Positions 1-6,320 of a stretch of DNA of 6,320 bases are shown one piece after another. The notes under the pieces were generated by a model. That model searched no databases, was not told the DNA's origin, and was given only the letters and a program-made list of their open reading frames with translations. Source of the stretch: Bacteroidales bacterium (GTDB lineage: Bacteria; Bacteroidota; Bacteroidia; Bacteroidales; JAADJA01); contig JAIOTR010000069.1 in assembly GCA_021106665.1 (NCBI GenBank), forward strand, positions 1 to 6,320. Reading direction: 5' to 3'. Numbering within the stretch: position 1 is the stretch's first letter; each line of letters begins with the position of its first letter. A program made the translations under genes and the position numbers.

Positions 1-1122
1 CAACAACTTGTCAGGCAAATAATGGATGAATTATATACTGAAAAACCGGATGGTCTCTGTGGTAATGAAGATTGCGGCCAGATGTCAGCGTGGTATGTAT
101 TAAGCGCCATGGGATTTTATCCTGTTACTCCGGGCGATCCGGCTTATGCCATAGGAAGTCCGATATTTGAAGAAGTTTCTATAAACCTGGAAAATGGGAA
201 AACGTTTAAGGTTATAGCTGAAAATAATTCTCCTCAAAATATTTATATCCAATCAGCGACATTGAATGGGAAAGATTATTCAAAATCATATATCAATCAT
301 AATGATATTATTGATGGAGGAGAGCTTGTTTTCGAGATGGGAATCGAACCAAATAAAAAATGGGCAACAAATGAATATGACCAGCCTGTTTCAGAAATAA
401 ATGATCAACTTATTATGCCTGTACCTTTTGTCGGATCTGGCGACAGGACTTTTATTGAAACAACAAAAGTTTTATTGGGAAGTATTATTGAGGGATCAGA
501 AATTTATTTTACAATCAATGGATCAGATCCTACCAGAGATTCGCCAAAATACACAGGACCCTTTATTCTTGAAAATACAGCTGTTGTTAAAGCCATTGCC
601 ATCAAAGAAGGTATGCCACAGAGCAATGTGCTGAAAGCTGAGTTTTTTAAAATACCCATAGGAAGAGAAATAAAATTAAATACAGATTATGCCAATCAAT
701 ATTCTGCAGGAGGTAATTTGGCTCTGATTGATTTTATTCGGGGACCATTAAATTACAGAACCGGTGCCTGGCAGGGTTATCACGGTGTTGATGTGAATGC
801 AATTGTAGATTTGGGAAGTATACAATTAATTGGTAAAATAGAAACCGGATTTTTGCAAGATGTTGGTTCCTGGATATTTATGCCGAACGAAGTACAATAT
901 TATGTTTCAAAAGATGGTATAAATTTTCAACATATCGGAACCATTAAAAATGATGTATCTCACCGAATGTTGGGAGTGAATATCAAAAATTTTACATTGA
1001 ATTTTGCAACCAAAGCAAGGTATATAAAAGTGGTAGCCAAAAATCAAGGCGTTTGTCCGGATTGGCATTTGGGAGATGGGCAGCCAGCTTGGATATTTGT
1101 TGATGAAATTGTGATAGAATAA
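1..1122 (+). CDS. GH92 family alpha-mannosidase, C-terminal part (5'-truncated), with chitobiase-C-like and F5/8-type C modules
   Basis: The frame is open from base 1, so the 5' end lies outside the window and the ATG at 22 is internal; 373 codons are visible. Residues 1-122 are the end of a GH92 catalytic domain. The hallmark is PDGLCGNEDCGQMSAWYV (from about residue 16), followed by GFYPV and the closing beta-sandwich. In GH92 the GxEDxGQ stretch supplies the proposed catalytic-base aspartate; the final Asp is present, while the earlier position is Asn rather than the Asp seen in some members. Residues about 140-217 resemble the chitobiase/beta-hexosaminidase C-terminal module (YFTINGSDPT, YTGPF). 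Residues about 225-373 resemble an F5/8-type C (discoidin) carbohydrate-binding domain, ending in CPDWHLGDGQPAWIFVDEI. GH92 enzymes are calcium-dependent exo-alpha-mannosidases acting on N-glycans or mannans. No T9SS sorting domain follows, so a periplasmic or lipoprotein location is likelier, but the signal region is not visible. The cutC start lies 7 bp downstream. Confidence 0.93.
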   Translation, partial: QQLVRQIMDELYTEKPDGLCGNEDCGQMSAWYVLSAMGFYPVTPGDPAYAIGSPIFEEVSINLENGKTFKVIAENNSPQNIYIQSATLNGKDYSKSYINHNDIIDGGELVFEMGIEPNKKWATNEYDQPVSEINDQLIMPVPFVGSGDRTFIETTKVLLGSIIEGSEIYFTINGSDPTRDSPKYTGPFILENTAVVKAIAIKEGMPQSNVLKAEFFKIPIGREIKLNTDYANQYSAGGNLALIDFIRGPLNYRTGAWQGYHGVDVNAIVDLGSIQLIGKIETGFLQDVGSWIFMPNEVQYYVSKDGINFQHIGTIKNDVSHRMLGVNIKNFTLNFATKARYIKVVAKNQGVCPDWHLGDGQPAWIFVDEIVIE

Positions 1123-1129
1123 TTGTAAT

Positions 1130-1882
1130 ATGAATGATAAATATTTAATCGAAGTCTGCGCCGCCCACGTCCAATCTGCTATTGCAGCCCAGGAAGGTGG
1201 CGCCAAAAGAGTTGAACTCTGTGATAACCTTTATGAAGGTGGAACCACTCCCGGTTATGCCGCAATTAAAGTAACCAGGGAAAAACTGAATATTGGTATT
1301 AATGTCATGATCCGTCCGCGGGGAAGCGATTTTTGCTATTCGGATCTGGAGTTTAAAATGATGAAAGAGGATATTAAAGTTTGTAAAGAACTTGGGGTTG
1401 ATGGGGTTGTTTTTGGAATTCTTTTGCCTGATGGAAATGTTGACATAGAAAGAACTAATATTCTTGTTGAATTGGCAAAGCCCATGAGTATTACTTTCCA
1501 TCGTGCCTTTGATGTAACCCCTGATCCTTTCAAAGCTCTGGAAGATATTATTGATCTTGGAATTGACAGAATATTAACAGCCGGACAAAAGAATACGGTT
1601 CCTGATGGAAAACAATTGATAAAGCAAATTATTGAAAAGGCTGGCGACAGGATCATCATCATGCCGGGTAGTGGGATCAATGAAAATAATATTCAGGAAA
1701 TCAGGAATTATACAGGTGCCAAAGAATTTCATCTAACCGGACGAAAAACAGTTGATAGTAAAATGGAATACCGTAAGGATGGAATATATTTTGGCGGATT
1801 ACCGCAAATTCCGGAATATGAAATGAAATTTACCGATTCCGATAAAATCAGGAAAGTTGTATCTTTAGTTAATCAAACATGA
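1130..1882 (+). CDS. cutC: CutC family protein (putative copper homeostasis TIM-barrel protein)
   Basis: This 250-aa protein is full length for the family and aligns by eye with E. coli and human CutC throughout. Visible motifs are EVCA (8-11), RVELC (27-31), EGGTTPGY (36-43), MIRPRGSDFCYSD (60-72), TFHRAFD (122-128), LTAGQ (149-153), IMPGSGI (177-183) and EFHLTG (199-204). It is a cytoplasmic TIM barrel with no signal peptide. Cys10 and Cys31 correspond to the two cysteines proposed to bind Cu(I) in human CutC (Cys31 and Cys52). A copper role is weakly supported in bacteria: the E. coli cutC phenotype was traced to the small RNA MicL encoded at the 3' end of that gene, so the enzyme's real substrate is unknown. 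The start at 1130 is favoured by the EVC beta-strand close to the N-terminus and by the 7-bp gap after the mannosidase. There is no Shine-Dalgarno site, as usual in Bacteroidota. The stop overlaps the next start (ATGA). It is unrelated to the choline TMA-lyase also called CutC. Confidence 0.95.
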   Translation: MNDKYLIEVCAAHVQSAIAAQEGGAKRVELCDNLYEGGTTPGYAAIKVTREKLNIGINVMIRPRGSDFCYSDLEFKMMKEDIKVCKELGVDGVVFGILLPDGNVDIERTNILVELAKPMSITFHRAFDVTPDPFKALEDIIDLGIDRILTAGQKNTVPDGKQLIKQIIEKAGDRIIIMPGSGINENNIQEIRNYTGAKEFHLTGRKTVDSKMEYRKDGIYFGGLPQIPEYEMKFTDSDKIRKVVSLVNQT

Positions 1883-2784
1883 TCTCATTTCAACCTTCAT
1901 ACATAGAAACCTATGAAAAGAGTATTCTTAAAGAAAGGAAAGAGCAAGCTTTTGAACAATTAAAGAATTGCCATCTGTGTCCTCGTAATTGTGGTGTTGA
2001 CCGGACTGTTGGAGAAACCGGTATTTGTAAAACCGGCGTCAGGGCAGTAGTAGCAAGTTATGCGCCTCATTATGGTGAAGAAGCCCCTTTAGTAGGTAGA
2101 TATGGCTCAGGAACCATTTTTTTAACACATTGTAATTTACTGTGTAATTTTTGTCAGAATTATGATATCAGTCATGAGGGAAGTGGAATAGAAGTTTCAA
2201 AATCTAACTTGGCCAGGATGATGCTGGAATTGCAACAAATGGGATGTCATAATATTAACTTCGTTACACCTTCTCATGTTATTCCTCAAATACTTGCAGC
2301 CCTGGAAATTGCTATTAAAAATGGATTGGATATTCCTCTTGTTTATAATACAAGTGGATACGATCATGTTGAGTCGTTGCAGCTTTTAAATGGAATATTT
2401 GATATTTATATGCCCGATTTTAAATTCTGGGATCCAAAAGTAGCAGAAGAAACCTGCAATGCTCCTGATTACCCTGATAAAGTAAAAGTGGCGATTAAGG
2501 AAATGCACAGACAGGTGGGTGATTTGGAAATTGTTGATGGAATTGCCAAAAAAGGATTGCTGGTTAGGCATCTTGTAATGCCCAATGATCTGGCTGATAC
2601 AAAGGAAATCATGCACTTTTTAGCCGAAAATATTTCTTTGAATACCTATGTGAATATTATGCCTCAATACCGTCCTTATGGAAATGTATTTGACAACACA
2701 GACCTTTCACGTTCAATTACAAATGAGGAATATGAAAATGCCATTGAGTTTGCTAAAATGGCTGGACTCTCCAGATTTGATTAA
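1879..2784 (+). CDS. PflX-like radical SAM protein (pyruvate formate-lyase-activating enzyme homologue, COG1313 type)
   Basis: This 301-aa cytoplasmic protein has the radical SAM signature Cys85-x3-Cys89-x2-Cys92 (THCNLLCNFCQNYDIS), which binds the [4Fe-4S] cluster that cleaves S-adenosylmethionine. A second cysteine group lies upstream: Cys31-x2-Cys34-x3-Cys38 (CHLCPRNCGVDR) and Cys50 in GETGICKTG. This group is typical of the PflX branch and may hold another metal site. Other family-like stretches are NINFVTPSHV (125-134), YNTSGYD (156-162), DIYMPDFK (175-182), LLVRHLVMPN (227-236) and NIMPQYRP (259-266). The length fits the family. PflX proteins resemble activators of glycyl-radical enzymes, but their targets are not established, and no glycyl-radical enzyme lies in this window. 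The ATG overlaps the cutC stop by four bases (ATGA), which suggests translational coupling. An AmmeMemoRadiSam-type radical SAM protein is the closest alternative; its usual partner genes are not seen here. Confidence 0.88.
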   Translation: MISFQPSYIETYEKSILKERKEQAFEQLKNCHLCPRNCGVDRTVGETGICKTGVRAVVASYAPHYGEEAPLVGRYGSGTIFLTHCNLLCNFCQNYDISHEGSGIEVSKSNLARMMLELQQMGCHNINFVTPSHVIPQILAALEIAIKNGLDIPLVYNTSGYDHVESLQLLNGIFDIYMPDFKFWDPKVAEETCNAPDYPDKVKVAIKEMHRQVGDLEIVDGIAKKGLLVRHLVMPNDLADTKEIMHFLAENISLNTYVNIMPQYRPYGNVFDNTDLSRSITNEEYENAIEFAKMAGLSRFD

Positions 2785-2798
2785 AATTGTGCACAATT
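2785..2798. promoter_or_regulatory. Perfect 14-bp palindrome, possible operator
   Basis: AATTGTGCACAATT is its own reverse complement. It begins at the base after the TAA of the radical SAM gene and lies about 50 bp upstream of the predicted -7 element of the next gene. The position and symmetry fit a dimeric regulator's binding site. In AT-rich DNA of this length, one such palindrome could also occur by chance. I do not recognise it as the site of a particular regulator. As RNA it would form a 7-bp stem with no loop and no U-tract, so it is not a convincing terminator. Confidence 0.3.
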
Positions 2799-2847
2799 AT
2801 GTGTATAAATGAATTTTTACAAAAAAATTTACCAATTGATATTTTTT

Positions 2848-2855
2848 TACTTTTG
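2848..2855 (+). promoter_or_regulatory. Bacteroidota-type -7 promoter element
   Basis: TACTTTTG matches the Bacteroidota sigma-ABfr -7 consensus TAnnTTTG exactly. It lies 39 bp upstream of the ATG at 2895, which implies a leader of roughly 30-35 nt. There is no good TTTG -33 element at the usual spacing of about 19-20 bp, where the sequence is an A-run (2821-2827); the ATTG at 2835-2838 is too close. The element marks the likely start of the second transcription unit. Confidence 0.55.
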
Positions 2856-2894
2856 CGATACAGTCATTTAAATTGTTAATCTTAAAATAGCATT

Positions 2895-3836
2895 ATGAAA
2901 AGAAATATACTTATTACAACATGTCTTTTATTTTTCAGTTCTTTAATTTTTGCTCAGCAAATCGAAAACCCCGGATTTGAAGAGTGGGAAGAAGTAGGTT
3001 TAGGGCCGAATATTATTGAACCTGTTAACTGGAGCACGATCAAAACTTCTGATGACCCTACCCTCAGTGGTTTAGCTCCTGTTACATGGGAAAAAAGTAC
3101 AGATGCCCACAGTGGTCAATATTCAATTAAATTATTCAATTTATCTGCACTTGGAATTCCGGTAGTAGGAACAGTGTGTAATGGGCAATATCATCCTAAT
3201 CTTAATACTGATCTGGCCTATTCTTTTACAAATACAGAGGATCCACAGTGGAATACACCTTTTACTTCCCGTCCTGACAGTATTGCTTTTTGGATGAAGT
3301 TTTTTCCTGTCGGAGATGATACATTGCAATTTCAGGCCCTTTTACATGTAAATACATGTTCTTTGCCTCCACAACCTGATAATGAAGAAAACCAGGTTGC
3401 CTATACACGGGCTGATCTTGGTGGTACTTATGAAAACTGGACACGGATTGCCCTTGCTTTCGATTATTTTGATGATCGAACTCCTGAGTATATTTTAATC
3501 ATTTTAACATCTGGGAATGGAACAGCATCAATTGAGGGTAGTTACGCTTTTTATGATGACCTTGAAATTATTGAACATCAGTCCGTCAATGACAATCCAT
3601 ATGGCAATACCAATATATATATTTCGAGTGGAACATTATATTTGAACAATTTTCCAAATGATTATGTGAAAAATGCAAGGATTGAAATTCTTGATGTGAC
3701 CGGCCATTTATTGTGGCAAAGTAAAATTTACTCAACAGAACTATCACTGAACTCATTTAATGTTAACAAAGGTTTTTATATTGTCAGGATAATTTCCACT
3801 GAACATATTTTCAGCAGAAAATTGTATATTGATTAG
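2895..3836 (+). CDS. Secreted PCMD-like domain protein with C-terminal T9SS (Por) sorting domain
   Basis: This is a 313-aa exported protein. Residues 1-20 form a Sec signal peptide: the basic start MKRN, a hydrophobic core, and predicted cleavage after IFA in front of QQ. Residues about 22-228 resemble the PCMD domain (putative carbohydrate metabolism domain, PF13201), a beta-sandwich type. Supporting stretches are NPGFEEW (25-31), STDAHSGQYSIKL (68-80), TPFTSRPDSIAFWMKF (121-136), YENWTRIALAFDY (179-191), EYILIILTSG (198-207) and YAFYDDLEII (217-226). Residues about 240-313 match a T9SS type A sorting domain: ARIEILDVTGHLLWQ, then GFYIVRI and a terminal FSRKLYID. The mature protein is therefore probably carried across the outer membrane and anchored or released by T9SS. 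Two cysteines (95 and 155) could form a disulfide. The ATG was chosen because the signal peptide starts there and a -7 element lies 39 bp upstream. No catalytic site is recognisable; a glycan-binding role is inference. It sits just upstream of the TonB-dependent receptor and is probably linked to it. Confidence 0.82.
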   Translation: MKRNILITTCLLFFSSLIFAQQIENPGFEEWEEVGLGPNIIEPVNWSTIKTSDDPTLSGLAPVTWEKSTDAHSGQYSIKLFNLSALGIPVVGTVCNGQYHPNLNTDLAYSFTNTEDPQWNTPFTSRPDSIAFWMKFFPVGDDTLQFQALLHVNTCSLPPQPDNEENQVAYTRADLGGTYENWTRIALAFDYFDDRTPEYILIILTSGNGTASIEGSYAFYDDLEIIEHQSVNDNPYGNTNIYISSGTLYLNNFPNDYVKNARIEILDVTGHLLWQSKIYSTELSLNSFNVNKGFYIVRIISTEHIFSRKLYID

Positions 3837-3843
3837 AATGATT

Positions 3844-3874
3844 TTTGGAGTAGAAAAAAATTCCAATAACTTTA
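3844..3874 (+). promoter_or_regulatory. Possible internal promoter of the TonB-dependent receptor gene
   Basis: TTTG at 3844-3847 is followed after 19 bp by TAACTTTA at 3867-3874. The pair resembles the Bacteroidota -33 (TTTG) and -7 (TAnnTTTG) elements with one mismatch at the last -7 base. If it is active, transcription would begin near 3880, and the receptor would then have to start at the ATG at 3895 when transcribed from here. The match is modest and could be chance; read-through from the upstream gene is equally possible. Confidence 0.3.
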
Positions 3875-3876
3875 CT

Positions 3877-6320
3877 ATGCAGGTTATTAAACCCATGTTT
3901 ACTTTTTACATTAGTTTTTTCACATGGAGAATTCCTCTCTTAATTATTTTTTCCTTTTTAGTAATAACAATTCAGACATCAGGTCAGAATTACGGTTATT
4001 TTAAGGGAACTGTAAAAGCGGATGATAATGGGGAAACTTTGATCGGTGCTCATATCAAGTTAAAAGGTGATTTGTCAACCGGAGCCATTACCAATATTGA
4101 TGGAATTTTCTCCATTGAAGTTAAGGAAGGACATCATATATTTATAATTTCCTTTACCGGTATGAAAACCGAAAACATTGAAGTAGATATCAAGGCTAAT
4201 GAAACGATCAATAAAATCATCCGCCTGAAACCTTATGTAAATGAGTTACAGGGAGTGGAAATAAAAGTTGGCCGGTTTGATCGTCCCATAGAAGAAATAA
4301 CCTCCACCATGGAAATCATCAAGCCTGATATTATTCAGAGTAAAAATGTTACAAATATTGCCTCAATTTTAGATTATGCCCCCGGGCTTAATATCCTGGA
4401 TGGCGAGCCACAGATAAGGGGGGGAAGTGGATTTACATTTGGAGTAGGAAGTAAGGTAGGTATATTTATCGATGATATGCCTCTTCTTTCGGGCGATGCC
4501 AGCAGGCCGTACTGGGATTTGATCCCCACAGAAAACATCGACCAGATAGAAGTTGTTAAAGGTTGTGCATCGGTATTGTCGGGCGCCAATGCTTTAAGTG
4601 GCGCTATATATATCCGTACAGCCAGGCCAAAGTTGGAGCCTTTAACACGCGTAAAAGTTTATAATGGAATATATTCAACTCCTAAATACAAAGAAATGAA
4701 ATGGTGGAGTGATGTTCCATATGTAGCCGGAGCCGATTATTTCCATACGCGGATAATTAAAAATACAGATTTTACTATTGGAGCTAATGTGTTGTTTGAT
4801 CATGGATATATTGGAGTTCCTCGCGCAACATTCCCAGCCATTGATACCGTAACAGATTTTACCGATCAGCAAATGGCAAAACAACGATACAGGTTAAATT
4901 TTAATATACGCCAGCGATCTGAAAAAGTTAAAGGCTTAAATTATGGCCTCAATGGTAACTTCATGTATCATAAAACCAATTTAGTACTGGCATGGCTTGA
5001 TTTAGATGAAGGTTTTTACAGGGCTTATCCCGGCGCTGTTTTATTACAGGATCAATTTATTTTTTATTTGGATCCATTTGTAAATTTTTATTCGAGTATT
5101 GGTATTAACCATTCATTAAAAACCAGGATACTATACAATAATACTGATCAATCCAATGATCAGCAAATAAAGTCTGCCGTTTATTTTGCCGATTACAATT
5201 TTAGCCGGAAATATGATTTTTTGAAAGATTTTGCATTTGTCGGGGGACTTACATTTCAATATAATGATGTAAACTCAGGTATGTATACCGGATCCGGTAG
5301 CTCCAACAATTATTTGTTAAATCTATCCGGTTATGCTGAAATTGATTTTAATGTTTTTAAAGTGATCAATTTGTCAGCAGGGGCCAGGGTCGAACATTTC
5401 AACATGAACAATAATACCTCTGATACAAAACCTGTATTCAGGGGTGGGTTATCCTTAAAGTTACTTCAGGAAACATATTTAAGGGCATCGGTTGGCCAGG
5501 GATACCGTTATCCTACTATTGCAGAGAAGTTTATTCGGATGGATGTAGGTTCATTCGGTGTTTTTGACAATCCCGGATTGGTTCCGGAAAGTAGTCTGAA
5601 TGCTGAAATTGGTGTGAAACAGGGATTTAAGTTTTTAAAATATTTTGGATATATTGATTTGGCGGTTTTCCAGCAGGATTATGATAACACCATTGAATAT
5701 TTATTTGGCCAATGGGACACAATATCAGCTAATATAATAACAGATCCATTTTATGGCTTTCGATTTATCAATACAGGTAAATCAAGAATCATTGGTGCAG
5801 ATCTTTCAGTTACTGGAAAGGCTCAACTAGGTAAAGATGCATTCTTGAAAACAATGATCGGATATAACTATATTTTACCAAAAACCCTTGAATCGGATTT
5901 CATTTTTGCGATAGATAGTGCACAAACAGAATTAAGTTATGATAGTACAAGTGTTGACCCAAGTAAAAACATTCTCAAATATCGGTTTTTACACACCATT
6001 AAGGCTGATATTGAGTTTACGTTTAGGAAATTTTCTGCTGGGGTGAGTTTTAAATATTTCAGCAGGATAGAAAATTTGGATGGAGCTATTGAAGATTTTG
6101 AAGATTTTACAGAGTCAACTGGCGGCACTATTCAGGCAATTCAATATATGGACTATTTCAATAACCATAATAATGGCAACTTCATTCTCGATTTTAGGAT
6201 TAGCCAGGTATTTAAAGAAAAGCATAAACTATCACTGATTGTTGATAATTTATTGAATCACTGGTACTCATTACGCCCCCTAAAAGCAGAGCAAATGCGG
6301 AAAGTAATGTTGCAATATAC
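3877..6320 (+). CDS. TonB-dependent outer-membrane receptor with N-terminal carboxypeptidase-regulatory-like domain (3'-truncated)
   Basis: The frame stays open to the window edge (about 814 codons from 3877). Residues 1-37 form a signal peptide (core IPLLIIFSFLVIT, cleavage near SGQ). Residues about 41-119 are a carboxypeptidase-D-regulatory-like domain (GTVKADDNGETLIGAHIKLK, TNIDGIFSI). GVEIKVG just after it may be the TonB box. Residues about 133-250 are the plug (ASILDYAPGLNI, QIRGGSG, VGIFIDDMPL, ENIDQIEVVKG, LSGANALSGAIYIRTA). The rest is the 22-strand-type barrel, with YNGIYSTPK, VGQGYRYPTIAEKF (539-552) and the closing VDNLLNHWYSLRP. The final LQY indicates that only a few C-terminal residues are missing. 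The length (about 820 aa) and the absence of a neighbouring SusD suggest a siderophore/vitamin/metal-type receptor rather than a SusC, but the substrate is unknown. Possible starts are 3838, 3877 and 3895; 3877 gives a short basic n-region. The only cysteine is residue 230 in the plug, at KGCASVL, where Pro, Ala or Ser is common. Confidence 0.92.
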   Translation, partial: MQVIKPMFTFYISFFTWRIPLLIIFSFLVITIQTSGQNYGYFKGTVKADDNGETLIGAHIKLKGDLSTGAITNIDGIFSIEVKEGHHIFIISFTGMKTENIEVDIKANETINKIIRLKPYVNELQGVEIKVGRFDRPIEEITSTMEIIKPDIIQSKNVTNIASILDYAPGLNILDGEPQIRGGSGFTFGVGSKVGIFIDDMPLLSGDASRPYWDLIPTENIDQIEVVKGCASVLSGANALSGAIYIRTARPKLEPLTRVKVYNGIYSTPKYKEMKWWSDVPYVAGADYFHTRIIKNTDFTIGANVLFDHGYIGVPRATFPAIDTVTDFTDQQMAKQRYRLNFNIRQRSEKVKGLNYGLNGNFMYHKTNLVLAWLDLDEGFYRAYPGAVLLQDQFIFYLDPFVNFYSSIGINHSLKTRILYNNTDQSNDQQIKSAVYFADYNFSRKYDFLKDFAFVGGLTFQYNDVNSGMYTGSGSSNNYLLNLSGYAEIDFNVFKVINLSAGARVEHFNMNNNTSDTKPVFRGGLSLKLLQETYLRASVGQGYRYPTIAEKFIRMDVGSFGVFDNPGLVPESSLNAEIGVKQGFKFLKYFGYIDLAVFQQDYDNTIEYLFGQWDTISANIITDPFYGFRFINTGKSRIIGADLSVTGKAQLGKDAFLKTMIGYNYILPKTLESDFIFAIDSAQTELSYDSTSVDPSKNILKYRFLHTIKADIEFTFRKFSAGVSFKYFSRIENLDGAIEDFEDFTESTGGTIQAIQYMDYFNNHNNGNFILDFRISQVFKEKHKLSLIVDNLLNHWYSLRPLKAEQMRKVMLQY
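4418..4424 (+). repeat. G7 homopolymer in the receptor plug region
   Basis: Seven consecutive G residues span the Arg-Gly-Gly codons of the plug motif QIRGGSG, in an otherwise AT-rich gene that had synonymous alternatives for glycine. A slip of one base would shift the frame and truncate the receptor early. The tract is short for a contingency locus, so this is only a possible slippage site. Confidence 0.35.

Noticed and set aside
401..634. Second plus-strand frame inside the mannosidase gene
   Set aside because: The main frame carries clear domain motifs across this stretch; the alternative peptide is low-complexity and has no family features.
907..1206. Minus-strand open frame across the GH92/cutC junction
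   Set aside because: It lies opposite two well-supported plus-strand genes, shows no recognisable domain, and is explained as an antisense shadow.
1145..1680. Two overlapping minus-strand open frames inside cutC (1145-1501 and 1336-1680)
   Set aside because: Both are antisense to a conserved CutC coding region and have no recognisable domain.
1130..1882. Reading cutC as choline trimethylamine-lyase
   Set aside because: The 250-aa TIM-barrel sequence matches the copper-homeostasis CutC family; the choline lyase is a much larger glycyl-radical enzyme with a different sequence.
2821..2848. A7T / AT7 inverted repeat with a 12-nt loop, considered as a terminator for the first operon
   Set aside because: The stem is only A-T pairs, with no GC core, and it overlaps the -7 promoter element. 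It is better explained as AT-rich promoter DNA.
4374..4884. Minus-strand open frames within the receptor gene
   Set aside because: The plus frame encodes conserved plug and barrel motifs throughout; these are shadows.
5144..5163. Inverted repeat CTGATCA-N6-TGATCAG
   Set aside because: It lies inside the receptor barrel coding region, far from any start, and codes normal sequence; most likely chance.
3838..6320. Classification of the receptor as a SusC-type glycan importer
   Set aside because: It is roughly 820 aa rather than about 1000, no SusD gene lies next to it in the window, and its motifs (YNGIYSTPK, short plug) look like the metal/siderophore/vitamin-type Bacteroidota receptors.

Overview
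The window looks like a chromosomal segment of a Bacteroidota bacterium. The evidence is an AT-rich sequence without Shine-Dalgarno sites, a Bacteroidota-type TAnnTTTG promoter element, a cargo protein with a type IX secretion (T9SS) sorting domain, a TonB-dependent receptor with an N-terminal carboxypeptidase-regulatory-like domain, and a GH92 alpha-mannosidase. I cannot name a genus. All five genes are on the + strand.

Bases 1-2784 hold a tight three-gene unit. It begins with the 3' part of a GH92 exo-alpha-mannosidase carrying a chitobiase C-terminal-like module and an F5/8-type (discoidin) module. After a 7-bp gap comes a CutC-family TIM-barrel protein. This overlaps by 4 bp (ATGA) with a PflX-like radical SAM protein (COG1313 type). 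The spacing suggests co-transcription and translational coupling. The GH92 enzyme trims mannose from glycans. What CutC and the radical SAM protein do beside it is unknown.

Bases 2785-2894 are the only real intergenic gap (110 bp). It contains a perfect 14-bp palindrome right after the radical SAM stop codon and a good -7 promoter element (TACTTTTG), so a new transcription unit probably begins here.

Bases 2895-6320 hold the second unit. The first gene encodes a 313-aa secreted protein with a signal peptide, a PCMD-like putative carbohydrate-binding/metabolism domain and a C-terminal T9SS sorting domain. It is followed by a TonB-dependent outer-membrane receptor whose frame runs off the right edge, apparently only a few residues from its natural C-terminus. 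No SusD partner is visible, so this is not a classical SusCD pair. The two may form a surface-protein and importer pair, but the substrate cannot be read from the sequence.

I found no RNA genes, mobile elements, CRISPR arrays or clear intrinsic terminators. Most of the content belongs to known families. The points worth a second look are the GH92-CutC-radical SAM linkage, the PCMD/T9SS-receptor pair, the intergenic palindrome and a G7 tract inside the receptor plug.
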